Shown here: piece by piece, positions 14,782 through 23,851 of the stretch
How the letters are laid out: each line of letters opens with the position of its first letter
How positions within the stretch are numbered: position 1 is the stretch's first letter
Translations under genes and position numbers: made by a program
Assembly (NCBI RefSeq): GCF_039521365.1
Contig: NZ_BAAACF010000001.1
Coordinates: 1,240,001-1,304,000 of the forward strand
Source of the DNA: Clostridium_AW malenominatum
GTDB lineage: Bacteria; Bacillota; Clostridia; Clostridiales; Clostridiaceae
Reading direction: 5' to 3'
DNA: 64,000 nucleotides
Notes under the pieces: generated by a model
What the model was told of the DNA's origin: nothing
The model's database searches: none
Seen by the model: only the letters and a program-made list of their open reading frames with translations

Positions 14782-16473
14782 ATGGATTTTAAAAAGTTAG
14801 TAGCAGAAAGAATAGCTGAAAACATAGAGTTACCTATTGAAAAGGTTGAAGAGCTTATAGAAATACCACCAAAGTCTGATATGGGAGACTTTGCATTTCC
14901 TTGTTTCCAGCTTTCTAAAACACTAAGAAAGGCTCCAGTTGCTATAGCTAGTGAGTTAAATGAGAAGATTAATAAAGAGGGCTTTGAAAAGGTTGAAAAT
15001 TTAGGGCCATATTTAAACTTTTTCATAGATAAAGAGGTTTTTGCAAAGAGTACTTTAGAAAAAATCATATCAGAGGGCGATAAGTATGGTAATTCAAACA
15101 TTGGAGAAGGTAAAAATGTAGCAGTAGAATATTCTTCTCCAAATATCGCTAAGCCTTTCCATGTGGGACATTTATTTAGTACAGCTATAGGAAATTCCCT
15201 ATATAAAATAATGAACTCTCAAGGATATAACTGTGTGAGATTAAATCACTTAGGGGATTGGGGAACACAATTTGGTAAGCTAATATCAGCTTATAAAAAA
15301 TGGGTAGATGAAGAAGCTTTAGAAAAAGAACCTATTAAAGAGCTTCTAAGAATATATGTTAAATTCCACGACGAAGCGGAAAAGGATCCTTCCCTAGAAG
15401 ATGAAGGAAGAATGTATTTTAAAAGACTTGAAGAAGGCCGAGAAGAAGAAACAAAATTATGGGAAAGATTCAAGGAATTAAGCCTAAAAGAATTTAATAA
15501 AGTATACAAAATGCTTAATGTTGAGTTTGATTCTTATAATGGTGAAAGCTTCTATGGAGATAAGATGGATGCAGTAGTAGAAGAAATTCAACAAAAAGGA
15601 TTATTAACGGATAGCAACGGAGCTAAGGTTGTTATGCTTGAGGAATATAATATGCCACCATGTATTATAAAAAAATCTGATGGTGCTACTATCTATGCCA
15701 CTCGTGACTTGGCAGCGGCTATGTATAGAAAAAAGACCTATGACTTTTATAAGAGCATATATGTTGTTGGACTTGAGCAAAGCCTACACTTTAAGCAGGT
15801 ATTTACTACATTAAAACTTATGGGACATGAGTGGGCAGAGGATTGCAAACACATAGGATTTGGACTTGTAAGATTTTCTGATAAAAAACTTTCTACAAGA
15901 AAAGGAGAAGTTATTTTCCTTGAAGATTTATTAAAAGAATCCATAGATAAAACCATGGAAGTTATAAAAGAAAAAAATAATGATTTAGAAAATAAAGAGG
16001 AAGTAGCTAAAAAAGTTGGAATAGGGGCAGTAATATTTACTTACCTTAAGAATAATAGAGAAAGAGATATTGTATTTAGCTGGGACGAGATGTTAAGTTT
16101 CGATGGAGAAACTGGACCATATGTGCAATATAGCTATGCTAGAGCAAAAAGTATATTAAGAAAACTAGGAGATGTATCAGGAGAAGTTGACTATAGTAAA
16201 TTAAGTTCTAAGGAAGAGTTTGAACTAATAAAAACCTTAGAAGGCTTTAACAACAGCATAATTTATGCAATTGATAAATTAGAGCCATCAATAATTACAA
16301 GATATGTTATAGATGTAGCTAAAGGATTTAATAAATTTTACAATCAATATAGCATTATAAATGCTGAAGATGAAGAAACAAAGAAAGCTAGATTAAAATT
16401 AGTCCAAAGTACTTGCGTAGTAATTAAAAATGCTTTAGACTTACTAGGTATAGAAGTTGTAGAGGAAATGTAA
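14782..16473 (+). CDS. argS: Arginyl-tRNA synthetase
   Basis: 563 residues, the normal length. The class I signature HVGH is in SPNIAKPFHVGHLFST, the KMSKS-equivalent is KKLSTRKGEV, and GPYVQYSYARAKSIL marks the start of the anticodon-binding DALR domain. The N-terminal Add1 domain covers about residues 1-90. The enzyme charges tRNA-Arg. GAGGAGG precedes the ATG. Expression is controlled by the T-box leader directly upstream. It is monocistronic, with a strong terminator after the stop. Confidence 0.97.
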   Translation: MDFKKLVAERIAENIELPIEKVEELIEIPPKSDMGDFAFPCFQLSKTLRKAPVAIASELNEKINKEGFEKVENLGPYLNFFIDKEVFAKSTLEKIISEGDKYGNSNIGEGKNVAVEYSSPNIAKPFHVGHLFSTAIGNSLYKIMNSQGYNCVRLNHLGDWGTQFGKLISAYKKWVDEEALEKEPIKELLRIYVKFHDEAEKDPSLEDEGRMYFKRLEEGREEETKLWERFKELSLKEFNKVYKMLNVEFDSYNGESFYGDKMDAVVEEIQQKGLLTDSNGAKVVMLEEYNMPPCIIKKSDGATIYATRDLAAAMYRKKTYDFYKSIYVVGLEQSLHFKQVFTTLKLMGHEWAEDCKHIGFGLVRFSDKKLSTRKGEVIFLEDLLKESIDKTMEVIKEKNNDLENKEEVAKKVGIGAVIFTYLKNNRERDIVFSWDEMLSFDGETGPYVQYSYARAKSILRKLGDVSGEVDYSKLSSKEEFELIKTLEGFNNSIIYAIDKLEPSIITRYVIDVAKGFNKFYNQYSIINAEDEETKKARLKLVQSTCVVIKNALDLLGIEVVEEM

Positions 16474-16476
16474 AGT

Positions 16477-16506
16477 AAATGGCTTGCAATCTTGTGCAAG
16501 CCATTT
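16477..16506 (+). terminator. Terminator of argS
   Basis: 12-bp perfect stem AAATGGCTTGCA (16477-16488) / TGCAAGCCATTT (16495-16506) with a 6-nt loop. The T-run is short. Confidence 0.75.
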
Positions 16507-16568
16507 TAAATTTAGGCATTATATTGTATAATTATAATCGTTTGTAAAATATTTTTTGGAGGATAACT

Positions 16569-17366
16569 ATGATAATTCATGAAAAAAGCATTGATATAAG
16601 TGTACCTAGCGAGATATTCATAAAATATAATTTAAATAATATAGCTTTTTTTGATATAGAGACAACGGGTTTTAGTAAAGAAGAGGACAAGATTATACTT
16701 ATATCTTTAGGTAAATATTTAGAGAACGATATATATAGTATAAAACAATATTTTGCAGAAAACATTGAGGATGAAAAAAATATTTTGCTGGAATTCGGTA
16801 AGGATATAGCTAGATTTGATAAATGGTGTTCTTTTAATGGCATTGCTTTTGATGAACCTTTTATAAAGAACAAGCTGTATAAAAATAAACTTGAGGTAAA
16901 CTTGCCAGAAGAACATATAGATTTATACAGGCGAATTAGGCCTTATCATAAGCAATTGGGATTACAAAGATGTAATTTAAAATCTGTAGAAAAATATCTT
17001 GGAATTAAAAGAAAAGACACCATAGATGGTGGGCTTAGTGTAATTCTATATAATGAATATATTAGAACCAGAGATGAAGAAATAAAAGAGAAAATACTTC
17101 TTCATAATTATGAGGATGTGCTTTATCTTCCTAAAATATTTCATTTAATATATAAGATGGATAATAAAAGTGATTTAACTATAGAAAATCCATTGACGGA
17201 CAAGCAAGAAAAATATTTGATATTTTTGTTAAAGAAGAATAATATAAATATAGAAGTTGATTTAAATAAAATATCTAAGAGAGCAGCTTGTAGACTAATT
17301 GATAGTATTATTAAAGGGGAGAGGGATTCAAATTCTTTAAAGGAAATTATTAATAATAGCTATTGA
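16569..17366 (+). CDS. RNase H-like exonuclease-fold protein (YprB type)
   Basis: 265 residues. The DEDD-type motif I is FFDIETTGF (near 29-35), motif II lies around SFNGIAFDEPFI, and motif III is LHNYEDVLYL. This is the ribonuclease H-like domain seen in B. subtilis YprB. A short helical extension follows (after about 205), ending in a region rich in Asn and Lys. Nuclease activity is inferred from the retained acidic residues; the substrate is unknown. TTGGAGG precedes the ATG. The gene lies 24 nt before a CBS-domain gene. A paralogue occurs at 24610. Confidence 0.75.
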   Translation: MIIHEKSIDISVPSEIFIKYNLNNIAFFDIETTGFSKEEDKIILISLGKYLENDIYSIKQYFAENIEDEKNILLEFGKDIARFDKWCSFNGIAFDEPFIKNKLYKNKLEVNLPEEHIDLYRRIRPYHKQLGLQRCNLKSVEKYLGIKRKDTIDGGLSVILYNEYIRTRDEEIKEKILLHNYEDVLYLPKIFHLIYKMDNKSDLTIENPLTDKQEKYLIFLLKKNNINIEVDLNKISKRAACRLIDSIIKGERDSNSLKEIINNSY

Positions 17367-17390
17367 TTTATTATTATGGAGGTGTTTATT

Positions 17391-17771
17391 ATGCCAATTA
17401 AAGACATAATGGTATCTAAATTAATAACTTTAAAACCAGAGGATGAGGTAAAATATGCTTTAGACTTAATGAGTGCTAATAACATAAATGGAGCACCAGT
17501 TGTAGATGATTCTGAAGTACTGGTAGGAATGATTGTTAAAGCAGATATTTACAGATTTTTAATGGAGGAAGGTCATTATGATACTTGTCCTGTAGATTGG
17601 GTTATGACAAAGAAAGTAATAACAGCTTCACCAGAGGATGATTTAATTGAGGTAGCAGATAAGCTAAGGAAATATAATATTATAGCAATTCCTATAGTAG
17701 ATGAAAAGGAAAAATTAAAAGGAATTGTAAGCATTGAAGACGTAGTAGATTATTTTTTGCATAATAATTAA
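17391..17771 (+). CDS. Two-CBS-domain protein
   Basis: About 126 residues made of two CBS motifs (roughly 1-57 and 70-126): MPIKDIMVSKLITLKPEDEV and VDWVMTKKVITASPEDDL mark their starts. Tandem CBS pairs (Bateman modules) bind adenine nucleotides and act as energy sensors. GGAGGTG precedes the ATG at 17391; the in-frame ATG at 17376 overlaps that ribosome site. The target of this stand-alone module is unknown. It probably shares a transcript with the RNase H-like gene. Confidence 0.87.
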   Translation: MPIKDIMVSKLITLKPEDEVKYALDLMSANNINGAPVVDDSEVLVGMIVKADIYRFLMEEGHYDTCPVDWVMTKKVITASPEDDLIEVADKLRKYNIIAIPIVDEKEKLKGIVSIEDVVDYFLHNN

Positions 17772-17804
17772 AAATCAATTTAATAATATGCTATGGTAAA
17801 GCGA

Positions 17805-17853
17805 AAAACAGAGTAAATTAGTGAAGAATTCAAGCTAATTTATTCTGTTTTAT
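17805..17853 (+). terminator. Terminator after the CBS gene
   Basis: AACAGAGTAAATTAG (17807-17821) pairs with CTAATTTATTCTGTT (17835-17849) with one G-U pair and a 13-nt loop, then T-rich sequence. Confidence 0.75.
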
Positions 17854-17974
17854 TTATTTGTTGTTTTATTACGAATATTAAAGATTAAAAATATAATAAT
17901 ATATGTTATAATATGAACAAGAGATTATAAATAATAATTAATATACGCATTAATCGTAATAAAGGAGGAATTAC

Positions 17975-20197
17975 ATGAACAATCAATGGAGAAATTTTGA
18001 AACTGGTGAATGGATGAATAAGATTGATTTAAGAGATTTTATTCAAAAAAATTATACACCTTACTATAGGGATGATAGTTTTCTTCAGAAACCAAGTGAA
18101 AAAACAAAAAGAGTATGGGAAATAAGTAATAATTTAATCATAGAAGAATTAAAAAAAGGTATATTAGATGTGGATGTAAGGAGCGTATCAGGTATAGATT
18201 CTTATAAGGCAGGATATATAACAAAAGAGAATGAAGTAATTGTAGGGCTACAAACGGATACTCCTTTAAAGAGAGGTGTAAATCCTTTTGGTGGAGTTAG
18301 AATGGTAAAACAAGCACTAGAAGAGTATGGATATGCCATAGATCCTTTTATGGAAGAAGTGTTTTCCAAGTATAGAAAAACCCATAATCAGGGAGTTTTT
18401 GATGCCTATACTGATGAAATGAGAAAAGCTAGAAGTGCAGGAGTTTTAACAGGGTTACCAGATGCCTATGGAAGAGGTAGAATAATAGGCGATTATAGAA
18501 GAGTGGCTCTTTATGGAATAGATTTTTTGATTGAAGAAAAGAAAAATGATTTAAATGAAATTAAAGGAAAACTTTTAGATGAGAAAATTAGATTAAGAGA
18601 AGAAATTAATGAACAAATTAAGGCATTAAAAAAGATGAAGAATATGGCTTACAGTTATGGAATAGATATATCAAAACCTGCAAGGGATGGAAGAGAAGCG
18701 GTTCAATTTTTATATTTTGGATACTTAGCTGGGGCAAAAGAAAATAATGGTGCTGCAATGTCACTAGGTAGGACAAGTACCTTTATAGATATATATATAG
18801 AAAGAGACTTAAAAGAGGGAGCTATAACAGAAGAAGAGGCACAAGAGATAATAGATCAATTCGTTATAAAACTAAGATTGATAAGACATTTGAGAACACC
18901 TGAATACAATGAGCTCTTTGGAGGAGACCCAACTTGGATCACTGAATCTATAGGAGGAGTAGGACTAGATGGAAGACCTCTAGTGACTAAAACATCTTTT
19001 AGATTTTTACATACCCTTATAAACTTAAATCCTGCTCCAGAGCCTAATATGACTGTTTTATGGGCTCAGGGACTACCAGATAGTTTTAAAAAGTTTTGCG
19101 CTAAAATGTCAGTTTTAACGGATTCTATACAGTATGAAAATGATGACGTTATGAGACCTATATATGGTGACGACTATGGAATTGCCTGTTGTGTTTCAGC
19201 CATGAGAATGGGAAAGGATATGCAGCTTTTTGGAGCTAGATGCAATATAGCCAAGGCTTTGTTATTAGCTATTAATGGAGGAGTAGATGAAAGAAAAGGA
19301 GAACTTATTGTTACAGGCGTAGAAAAGATTCAAGATGAAGTATTAGAATATGACAAGGTATATTCTAACTATGGTAAGGTATTAGAGTATTTGGCTGGAC
19401 TTTATGTTAATACTATGAATACTATACACTATATGCATGATAAATATGCTTATGAAGCCTCACAGATGGCATTACACGATACTTACGTTGAAAGACTTAT
19501 GGCTTTTGGAGTAGCCGGACTATCTGTGGCAATAGATTCTCTTAGCGCAATTAAATATGCAAAAGTTACTCCTATAAGAAAAAATGGATTGGCAGTAGAT
19601 TTTGAAATAAAAGGTGAATTCCCTAAATACGGGAATGATGATGATAGAGTAGATAATATTGGAGTAGAATTAGTTAAAAGGTTCTTAGAAGAACTTAAAA
19701 AGCATGAAGCTTATAGAAATGCTAGACACACCCTTTCTGTATTAACAATAACATCAAATGTTATGTATGGAAATAAGACAGGCTCCACACCAGATGGTAG
19801 AAAAATTGGAGATCCTCTTTCCCCTGGAGCTAATCCTATGCATGGAAGAGATAAGGAAGGGGCACTAGCGTCTTTAAACTCTGTAGCTAAGATACCTTAT
19901 TGTTATTGTGAAGATGGGGTTTCTAATACATTTTCCATAACTCCTAAGTCGTTAGGAATGAGCTTAGAGGACAGGATAAGTAATTTAGTGTGTATTATGG
20001 ATGGATATTTTATTCAAGGAGCCCACCATCTTAATGTAAATGTAATGAATAGAGAAACTTTAATAGAGGCTATGAAATGTCCAGAAAAATACCCTACTTT
20101 AACTGTTAGGGTGTCTGGGTATGCGGTAAATTTTAATAGACTTTCTAAAGAACAACAAGAGGAAGTTGTAAGGAGAACCTTCCATGATAGAATGTAG
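17975..20197 (+). CDS. pflB: Pyruvate formate-lyase (formate acetyltransferase)
   Basis: 740 residues. The active-site Cys-Cys pair is in GIACCVSAMRMG. The glycyl-radical site is RVSGYAVNF near the C-terminus, with Gly715 as the radical residue. The enzyme converts pyruvate and CoA to acetyl-CoA and formate without oxidation, the classic anaerobic fermentative step, and supplies one-carbon units. AAGGAGG precedes the ATG. The activase gene overlaps its end by 14 nt. The 120 bp upstream contain a TATAAT-like box (near 17909) and no clear operator. Confidence 0.97.
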   Translation: MNNQWRNFETGEWMNKIDLRDFIQKNYTPYYRDDSFLQKPSEKTKRVWEISNNLIIEELKKGILDVDVRSVSGIDSYKAGYITKENEVIVGLQTDTPLKRGVNPFGGVRMVKQALEEYGYAIDPFMEEVFSKYRKTHNQGVFDAYTDEMRKARSAGVLTGLPDAYGRGRIIGDYRRVALYGIDFLIEEKKNDLNEIKGKLLDEKIRLREEINEQIKALKKMKNMAYSYGIDISKPARDGREAVQFLYFGYLAGAKENNGAAMSLGRTSTFIDIYIERDLKEGAITEEEAQEIIDQFVIKLRLIRHLRTPEYNELFGGDPTWITESIGGVGLDGRPLVTKTSFRFLHTLINLNPAPEPNMTVLWAQGLPDSFKKFCAKMSVLTDSIQYENDDVMRPIYGDDYGIACCVSAMRMGKDMQLFGARCNIAKALLLAINGGVDERKGELIVTGVEKIQDEVLEYDKVYSNYGKVLEYLAGLYVNTMNTIHYMHDKYAYEASQMALHDTYVERLMAFGVAGLSVAIDSLSAIKYAKVTPIRKNGLAVDFEIKGEFPKYGNDDDRVDNIGVELVKRFLEELKKHEAYRNARHTLSVLTITSNVMYGNKTGSTPDGRKIGDPLSPGANPMHGRDKEGALASLNSVAKIPYCYCEDGVSNTFSITPKSLGMSLEDRISNLVCIMDGYFIQGAHHLNVNVMNRETLIEAMKCPEKYPTLTVRVSGYAVNFNRLSKEQQEEVVRRTFHDRM

Positions 20198-20912
20198 GAG
20201 AGGAAGAATACATTCTATTGAAAGTATGGGCCTGGTAGATGGTCCAGGAATAAGAACTGTCATTTTTTTTCAAGGATGTAGTCTAAGGTGCATATATTGC
20301 CATAATCCTGATACTTGGGATAGAAAACTAGGGTATGAGGTAAACTCTGTGGAGCTTATAAAAAAGATAATAAGATATAAACCATATTTTGAAAAATCTG
20401 GAGGAGGAGTTACTTTCTCGGGGGGAGAATGTCTAGACCAAGAAGAATTTCTTTTAGAACTTTTAAAAAGATGTAAAGAGGAAGGAATTCATACGGCTAT
20501 AGATACATCAGGATATGGAAGAGGGAACTATGAAGAAATACTTAAATATACAGATTTAGTTCTATTAGATATTAAACATATTAATGATAAGGGGTACAGA
20601 AGGATCACAAATTGTGGAATAAGTGGTTTGGAAAAGTTTATAGAGGCTTTAAACAACAGTAATTCAAAAGTTTGGATGAGACATGTTGTTATTCCAGGAA
20701 TTACAGATAATGAAGAGCATATGGAAAGCTTTAGAGAAATATTATATAAAATAAAAAATCTAGATAAGGTTCAGTTGTTGCCATACCATTCTATGGGAGT
20801 AGAAAAGTATAAAAAATTACACATTTCTTATCCTTTAAAAGGTGTTAAAGACATGGATGAGGAAAGGCTAGATAAATTAAATAGTATAATAAAAAAGGTG
20901 AGTAGTTTTTAA
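20184..20912 (+). CDS. pflA: Pyruvate formate-lyase activating enzyme (radical SAM)
   Basis: 242 residues. The radical SAM cysteines are Cys32, Cys36 and Cys39 in GCSLRCIYCHNPDTW, and GGGVTFSGGE is the SAM-binding glycine motif. The enzyme uses a [4Fe-4S] cluster and SAM to abstract a hydrogen from the PflB glycine. AAGGAGA inside the end of pflB positions the ATG at 20184. The 14-nt overlap with pflB implies coupled translation. Confidence 0.96.
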   Translation: MIECRRGRIHSIESMGLVDGPGIRTVIFFQGCSLRCIYCHNPDTWDRKLGYEVNSVELIKKIIRYKPYFEKSGGGVTFSGGECLDQEEFLLELLKRCKEEGIHTAIDTSGYGRGNYEEILKYTDLVLLDIKHINDKGYRRITNCGISGLEKFIEALNNSNSKVWMRHVVIPGITDNEEHMESFREILYKIKNLDKVQLLPYHSMGVEKYKKLHISYPLKGVKDMDEERLDKLNSIIKKVSSF

Positions 20913-20929
20913 AACTACTCACCTTTTTT
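20891..20929. terminator. Strong bidirectional terminator after pflBA
   Basis: AAAAAAGGTGAGTAGTTTT and its complement form a nearly continuous palindrome that spans the pflA stop codon. A-run and T-run flank it on both sides, so it can also end minus-strand transcripts from the feo locus. Confidence 0.85.
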
Positions 20930-20936
20930 GTCCGAT

Positions 20937-21040
20937 GACTACCCGCTCCAATACTCCTATCTTATCTAAAGTGGGTGATAGGAGCGGCTACGTCCCTGGA
21001 TAACGATTTCTAAGAATCAGATGGAGCAAAAACTCCACCT
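20937..21040 (-). repeat. GC-rich structured intergenic element with alternative hairpins
   Basis: This 104-nt stretch is about half G/C in a roughly 30 percent G/C region and holds no gene. CCGCTCC (20943-20949) can pair with GGAGCGG (20981-20987), while CTCCTATC (20954-20961) can pair with GATAGGAG (20977-20984). The two pairings share 20981-20984 and exclude each other. A further hairpin, TGGAG/CTCCA, is at 21022-21037. It resembles short dispersed intergenic elements that I associate with clostridial genomes, but no second copy is present in this window. Class unknown. Confidence 0.5.
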
Positions 21041-21043
21041 GGT

Positions 21044-21187
21044 TCAAGAATTCTGTTTGTAACTAGGACAATGAGAAGAACAACTATCGCAGTGGCAACC
21101 GCCAGAGGATTTCTTTTTTATATTTTTATATAGTATATAAACAGCTGCAAAGGCTATAATTCCAGTTATTATTATTTGAACTACCAT
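21044..21187 (-). CDS. FeoB-associated Cys-rich small membrane protein
   Basis: A 47-residue gene too short for most callers. One membrane helix (about 2-20, VVQIIITGIIAFAAVYILY) is followed by Lys residues and a Cys cluster GGCHCDSCSSHC (Cys31, 33, 36, 40). AGGAGGTTGATTTT places the ATG at 21187. It lies 12 nt after the feoB stop, on the same strand. This architecture is the FeoB-associated Cys-rich membrane protein found at the end of many Firmicute feo operons. It is thought to assist Fe(II) handling; the mechanism is unproven. Confidence 0.82.
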   Translation of the reverse strand: MVVQIIITGIIAFAAVYILYKNIKKKSSGGCHCDSCSSHCPSYKQNS

Positions 21188-21199
21188 AAAATCAACCTC

Positions 21200-22963
21200 C
21201 TAAAAAAATATACTGCCTAAGTTGTAAACTAAGAAGGATGCTATCCATGCTAAGGCAATTTGGTAAAAAACTGAGCCTATAGCCATTTTAGTACCATATT
21301 CCTTTTTCATAGCAGCTATTACTGACACACAAGGAGTGTAGAGCAATACGAATACTAAGAAGGAAGCAGCAGATAACTGGTTGAAAAAAGTAGGTAAAAC
21401 CTCTACTAAATTACCACCGTAGATAACTCCCATGGAACCAATAATAACTTCTTTAGCCATAAGGCCTGTAAGTAATGCAACGGAATTTTCCCAAGTTGCA
21501 AAGCCTAGTGGAATAAATATAGGATTTATAAACTGCCCAATCTTAGCTAATAGGCTGTGGTTCATGTCCACCATGCCACTAAAGTTAAAGTTTGATAAAA
21601 ACCATACTATAACGGATATTGAAAAAATTATAGTTCCTGCTTTCTTTAAGAAACCCTTTCCTTTATCCCAAGTGTGTAATAAAAGATTTCTTAGCTCAGG
21701 CATTTTATATTCAGAGAGTTCAATAATAAAAGGCTCTTCATCTTTTTTAAATATTGTATTTTTAAATATTATACCAACAATAAAGGCTATCAATACTCCT
21801 AATAAGTATAATGCCATAACTACTATAGATTCCTTGCCAGGGAAAAATACGGAAGCAAATAATGCGTAAACTGGCAGTCTTGCATTACAAGACATTAAAG
21901 GTACTAATAGGGCTGTAAGTTTTCTATCCTTTTCACTTTCTAAGGTTCTAGCTGCCATTATACCAGGCACTGAGCATCCAAATCCCACTATAAGAGGAAT
22001 AAAGGCTTTGCCGGATAATCCCATGCCTCTCATTATTTTATCCATAATAAAAGCCGCTCTAGACATATAACCGCTATCCTCTAAAAATGAAATTCCAAGG
22101 AATAGGGCTAGTATTATTGGTAAAAACACAATTACGGAACCAACACCACCGATAATTCCATCTAGAATTAAAGATTGAAACCAATCACTAGAACCTTGTA
22201 GATAAATTTCTACTATAGGGATAAGTTTTTCATTTAATAAAGCATCTAGTAAGTCTGAAAGAGGTTGTCCTACCCAAGAGAAGGTAAATTGAAATATTAA
22301 GTACAATATGCCCAAAAACAATGGATAAGCTAAATACTTGTTCAGCAATATGTTATCTATTTTATTGGTAACGGTTATGTGATTATCTTTATTATAAGTT
22401 AAAACTTCACCTAAAACATTTTCTATATAAGAATAGGCTTCTTCCTCGTTACGAAAGTGATAATCATTATCAGTAGTAGGGTTTAAAAATTTACCGTCTA
22501 AAAGAAGCTCTTCAATTTTGTCAACTCCTATTCCTTTAGATGCGGATATTGGTATTATAGATACATTCAATTTTTTTTCTAATAGTTCATAATCAATTTT
22601 CATATTTCGATTTTGAACTATATCTATCATATTTAATAAAAGCACTATGGGCTTATTAAATTCTTTTAATTGAAGTGTCAAATAAAGGTTTCTCTCTAAA
22701 TTTGACGCATCCACAATATTTAATATTACGTCAACATTACCTTTAGATAGAAACTCTTTTGAAATTTTTTCTTCGTTAGAATAAGTGTCCATGGCATAAA
22801 TTCCAGGAAGGTCTACAATTTTTATGTCTTTATTGATAAACCCTTCTTTCTTTTCAACGGTTACACCAGCCCAGTTACCAACATATTGATTTGAGCCTGT
22901 TAACGCATTGAAAAGAGATGTCTTACCCACATTTGGGTTACCTAGAAGCGCAGCAGTTATCAT
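21200..22963 (-). CDS. feoB: Ferrous iron transport protein B
   Basis: 587 residues. The N-terminal G domain has P-loop GNPNVGKTSLFNALTG, G3 DLPG in IVDLPGIYAMD, and G4 LLNMID; a helical bundle follows. The membrane part shows the two FeoB gate repeats, with GCSVPGIMAART and LLYTPCVSVIAAM carrying the conserved Cys. It lacks a long C-terminal cytoplasmic tail and is on the short side for the family. It imports Fe(II), favoured in anaerobes. Its start lies 26 nt inside feoA, giving tight coupling. Confidence 0.95.
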   Translation of the reverse strand: MITAALLGNPNVGKTSLFNALTGSNQYVGNWAGVTVEKKEGFINKDIKIVDLPGIYAMDTYSNEEKISKEFLSKGNVDVILNIVDASNLERNLYLTLQLKEFNKPIVLLLNMIDIVQNRNMKIDYELLEKKLNVSIIPISASKGIGVDKIEELLLDGKFLNPTTDNDYHFRNEEEAYSYIENVLGEVLTYNKDNHITVTNKIDNILLNKYLAYPLFLGILYLIFQFTFSWVGQPLSDLLDALLNEKLIPIVEIYLQGSSDWFQSLILDGIIGGVGSVIVFLPIILALFLGISFLEDSGYMSRAAFIMDKIMRGMGLSGKAFIPLIVGFGCSVPGIMAARTLESEKDRKLTALLVPLMSCNARLPVYALFASVFFPGKESIVVMALYLLGVLIAFIVGIIFKNTIFKKDEEPFIIELSEYKMPELRNLLLHTWDKGKGFLKKAGTIIFSISVIVWFLSNFNFSGMVDMNHSLLAKIGQFINPIFIPLGFATWENSVALLTGLMAKEVIIGSMGVIYGGNLVEVLPTFFNQLSAASFLVFVLLYTPCVSVIAAMKKEYGTKMAIGSVFYQIALAWIASFLVYNLGSIFF

Positions 22964-23204
22964 AAATAGCCTCCAATCTCTCGTTCAAGTTAACATGTAT
23001 ATTCTTAGCATCTTTTTTTCTAATAGCTAAATCAAAGCCTCTAAAATTTATTATTAGGGGGTCACCAAAGGGTGCAGTTTTTTTTACTTCCACTTCAGTT
23101 CCCTTTATACATCCTAAAGCCAATAATCTTTTACAAAGTTTTTCATCTCCACAAATATCTTTAATATATGCTCTGTCGCCAGGCTTTAATTCATTAATAC
23201 TCAT
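22938..23204 (-). CDS. feoA: Ferrous iron transport protein A
   Basis: 88 residues forming a single FeoA SH3-like domain: LKPGDRAYIKDICGD, CKRLLALGCIKGTEV, PFGDPLIINFRGFDLAIRK. The soluble protein acts with FeoB in Fe(II) uptake. AAGGAGT precedes the ATG. It is the first gene of feoA-feoB-small Cys-rich gene. A Fur-like site lies about 22 bp upstream. Confidence 0.93.
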   Translation of the reverse strand: MSINELKPGDRAYIKDICGDEKLCKRLLALGCIKGTEVEVKKTAPFGDPLIINFRGFDLAIRKKDAKNIHVNLNERLEAIYDNCCASR

Positions 23205-23225
23205 AATAACACTCCTTATTGAAAA

Positions 23226-23240
23226 CCATTATCATTCTCA
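23226..23240 (-). promoter_or_regulatory. Fur-box-like site upstream of feoA
   Basis: On the minus strand TGAGAATGATAATGG matches the 7-1-7 Fur consensus (TGATAATGATTATCA) best in its left half. Its position directly before feoA fits iron repression. One arm is degenerate, so this is tentative. Confidence 0.5.
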
Positions 23241-23360
23241 AATAAAATATATCATCTTTTTCTCACAAAGTCAATAATATTTTGCTGGTGTTTTCTTATA
23301 ATAAATAATATAATAAGATTAAAAAAAACATAATAGACTTATACGTGCAGAGGTGGTAAA

Positions 23361-23741
23361 TTGGACTCAAAGATATATAGAAATGGAGAATATGTTTATA
23401 TTAATAGTAGTGAAAAGAATGAAAAAAGAGATGTTGAATTAGATATATATTATCCTAGGGTTAACAATAAGAGTATTTATGAGAATTATAAGTCATCAGA
23501 GCCAGTAATGAAAGGTATAAAAATTGACTCAGAAGGTATAACATTAATAAGTAAGACTCCTTTAATTGTAGGTGATTTTGTTAACTTTTCTATAGCTTTA
23601 GGAGAGTACCCTTCCTTTTGGTGTCTTTGTGAGGTGAAATATGTGCAATATGAAGATACAAATTGTAAGGCACAATGCGAATTTTATTCTCTAACTATGG
23701 AACAAATAAATATGATCAAAGAATATATGAATGGCATATAA
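23361..23741 (+). CDS. PilZ-like domain protein
   Basis: 126 residues from a TTG start behind AGAGGTGG. The C-terminal part (GIKIDSEGITLISKTPLIVGDFVNFSI and CEVKYVQYEDTNCKAQCEFYSLT) has the beta-strand spacing of a PilZ barrel, with DSEGI in place of the usual D/NxSxxG. The N-terminal RxxxR c-di-GMP motif is not obvious; KNEKRDVELD is the nearest. It may be a degenerate or non-binding PilZ. No cyclase gene is adjacent. The family call is tentative. Confidence 0.5.
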   Translation: MDSKIYRNGEYVYINSSEKNEKRDVELDIYYPRVNNKSIYENYKSSEPVMKGIKIDSEGITLISKTPLIVGDFVNFSIALGEYPSFWCLCEVKYVQYEDTNCKAQCEFYSLTMEQINMIKEYMNGI

Positions 23742-23784
23742 CTATTTATAATGAGTAGAATATAATATTAATAAGGTGTATAAT

Positions 23785-23815
23785 AATGGTAGAATTTAGA
23801 GAGAATTCTACCATT
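23785..23815 (+). terminator. Terminator after the PilZ-like gene
   Basis: 12-bp perfect stem AATGGTAGAATT (23785-23796) / AATTCTACCATT (23804-23815), then TGTTT. Confidence 0.75.
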
Positions 23816-23851
23816 TGTTTAATATACATAATGCTTTATGGAGGAAATGAT

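Noticed and set aside
21044..21187. Selenocysteine at the TGA ending the FeoB-associated gene
   Set aside because: Reading on gives only 8 more codons to another TGA with no conserved motif, and proteins of this family normally end near this place.
21432..21869. A 145-codon open frame opposite feoB
   Set aside because: Antisense shadow of the conserved membrane part of FeoB.
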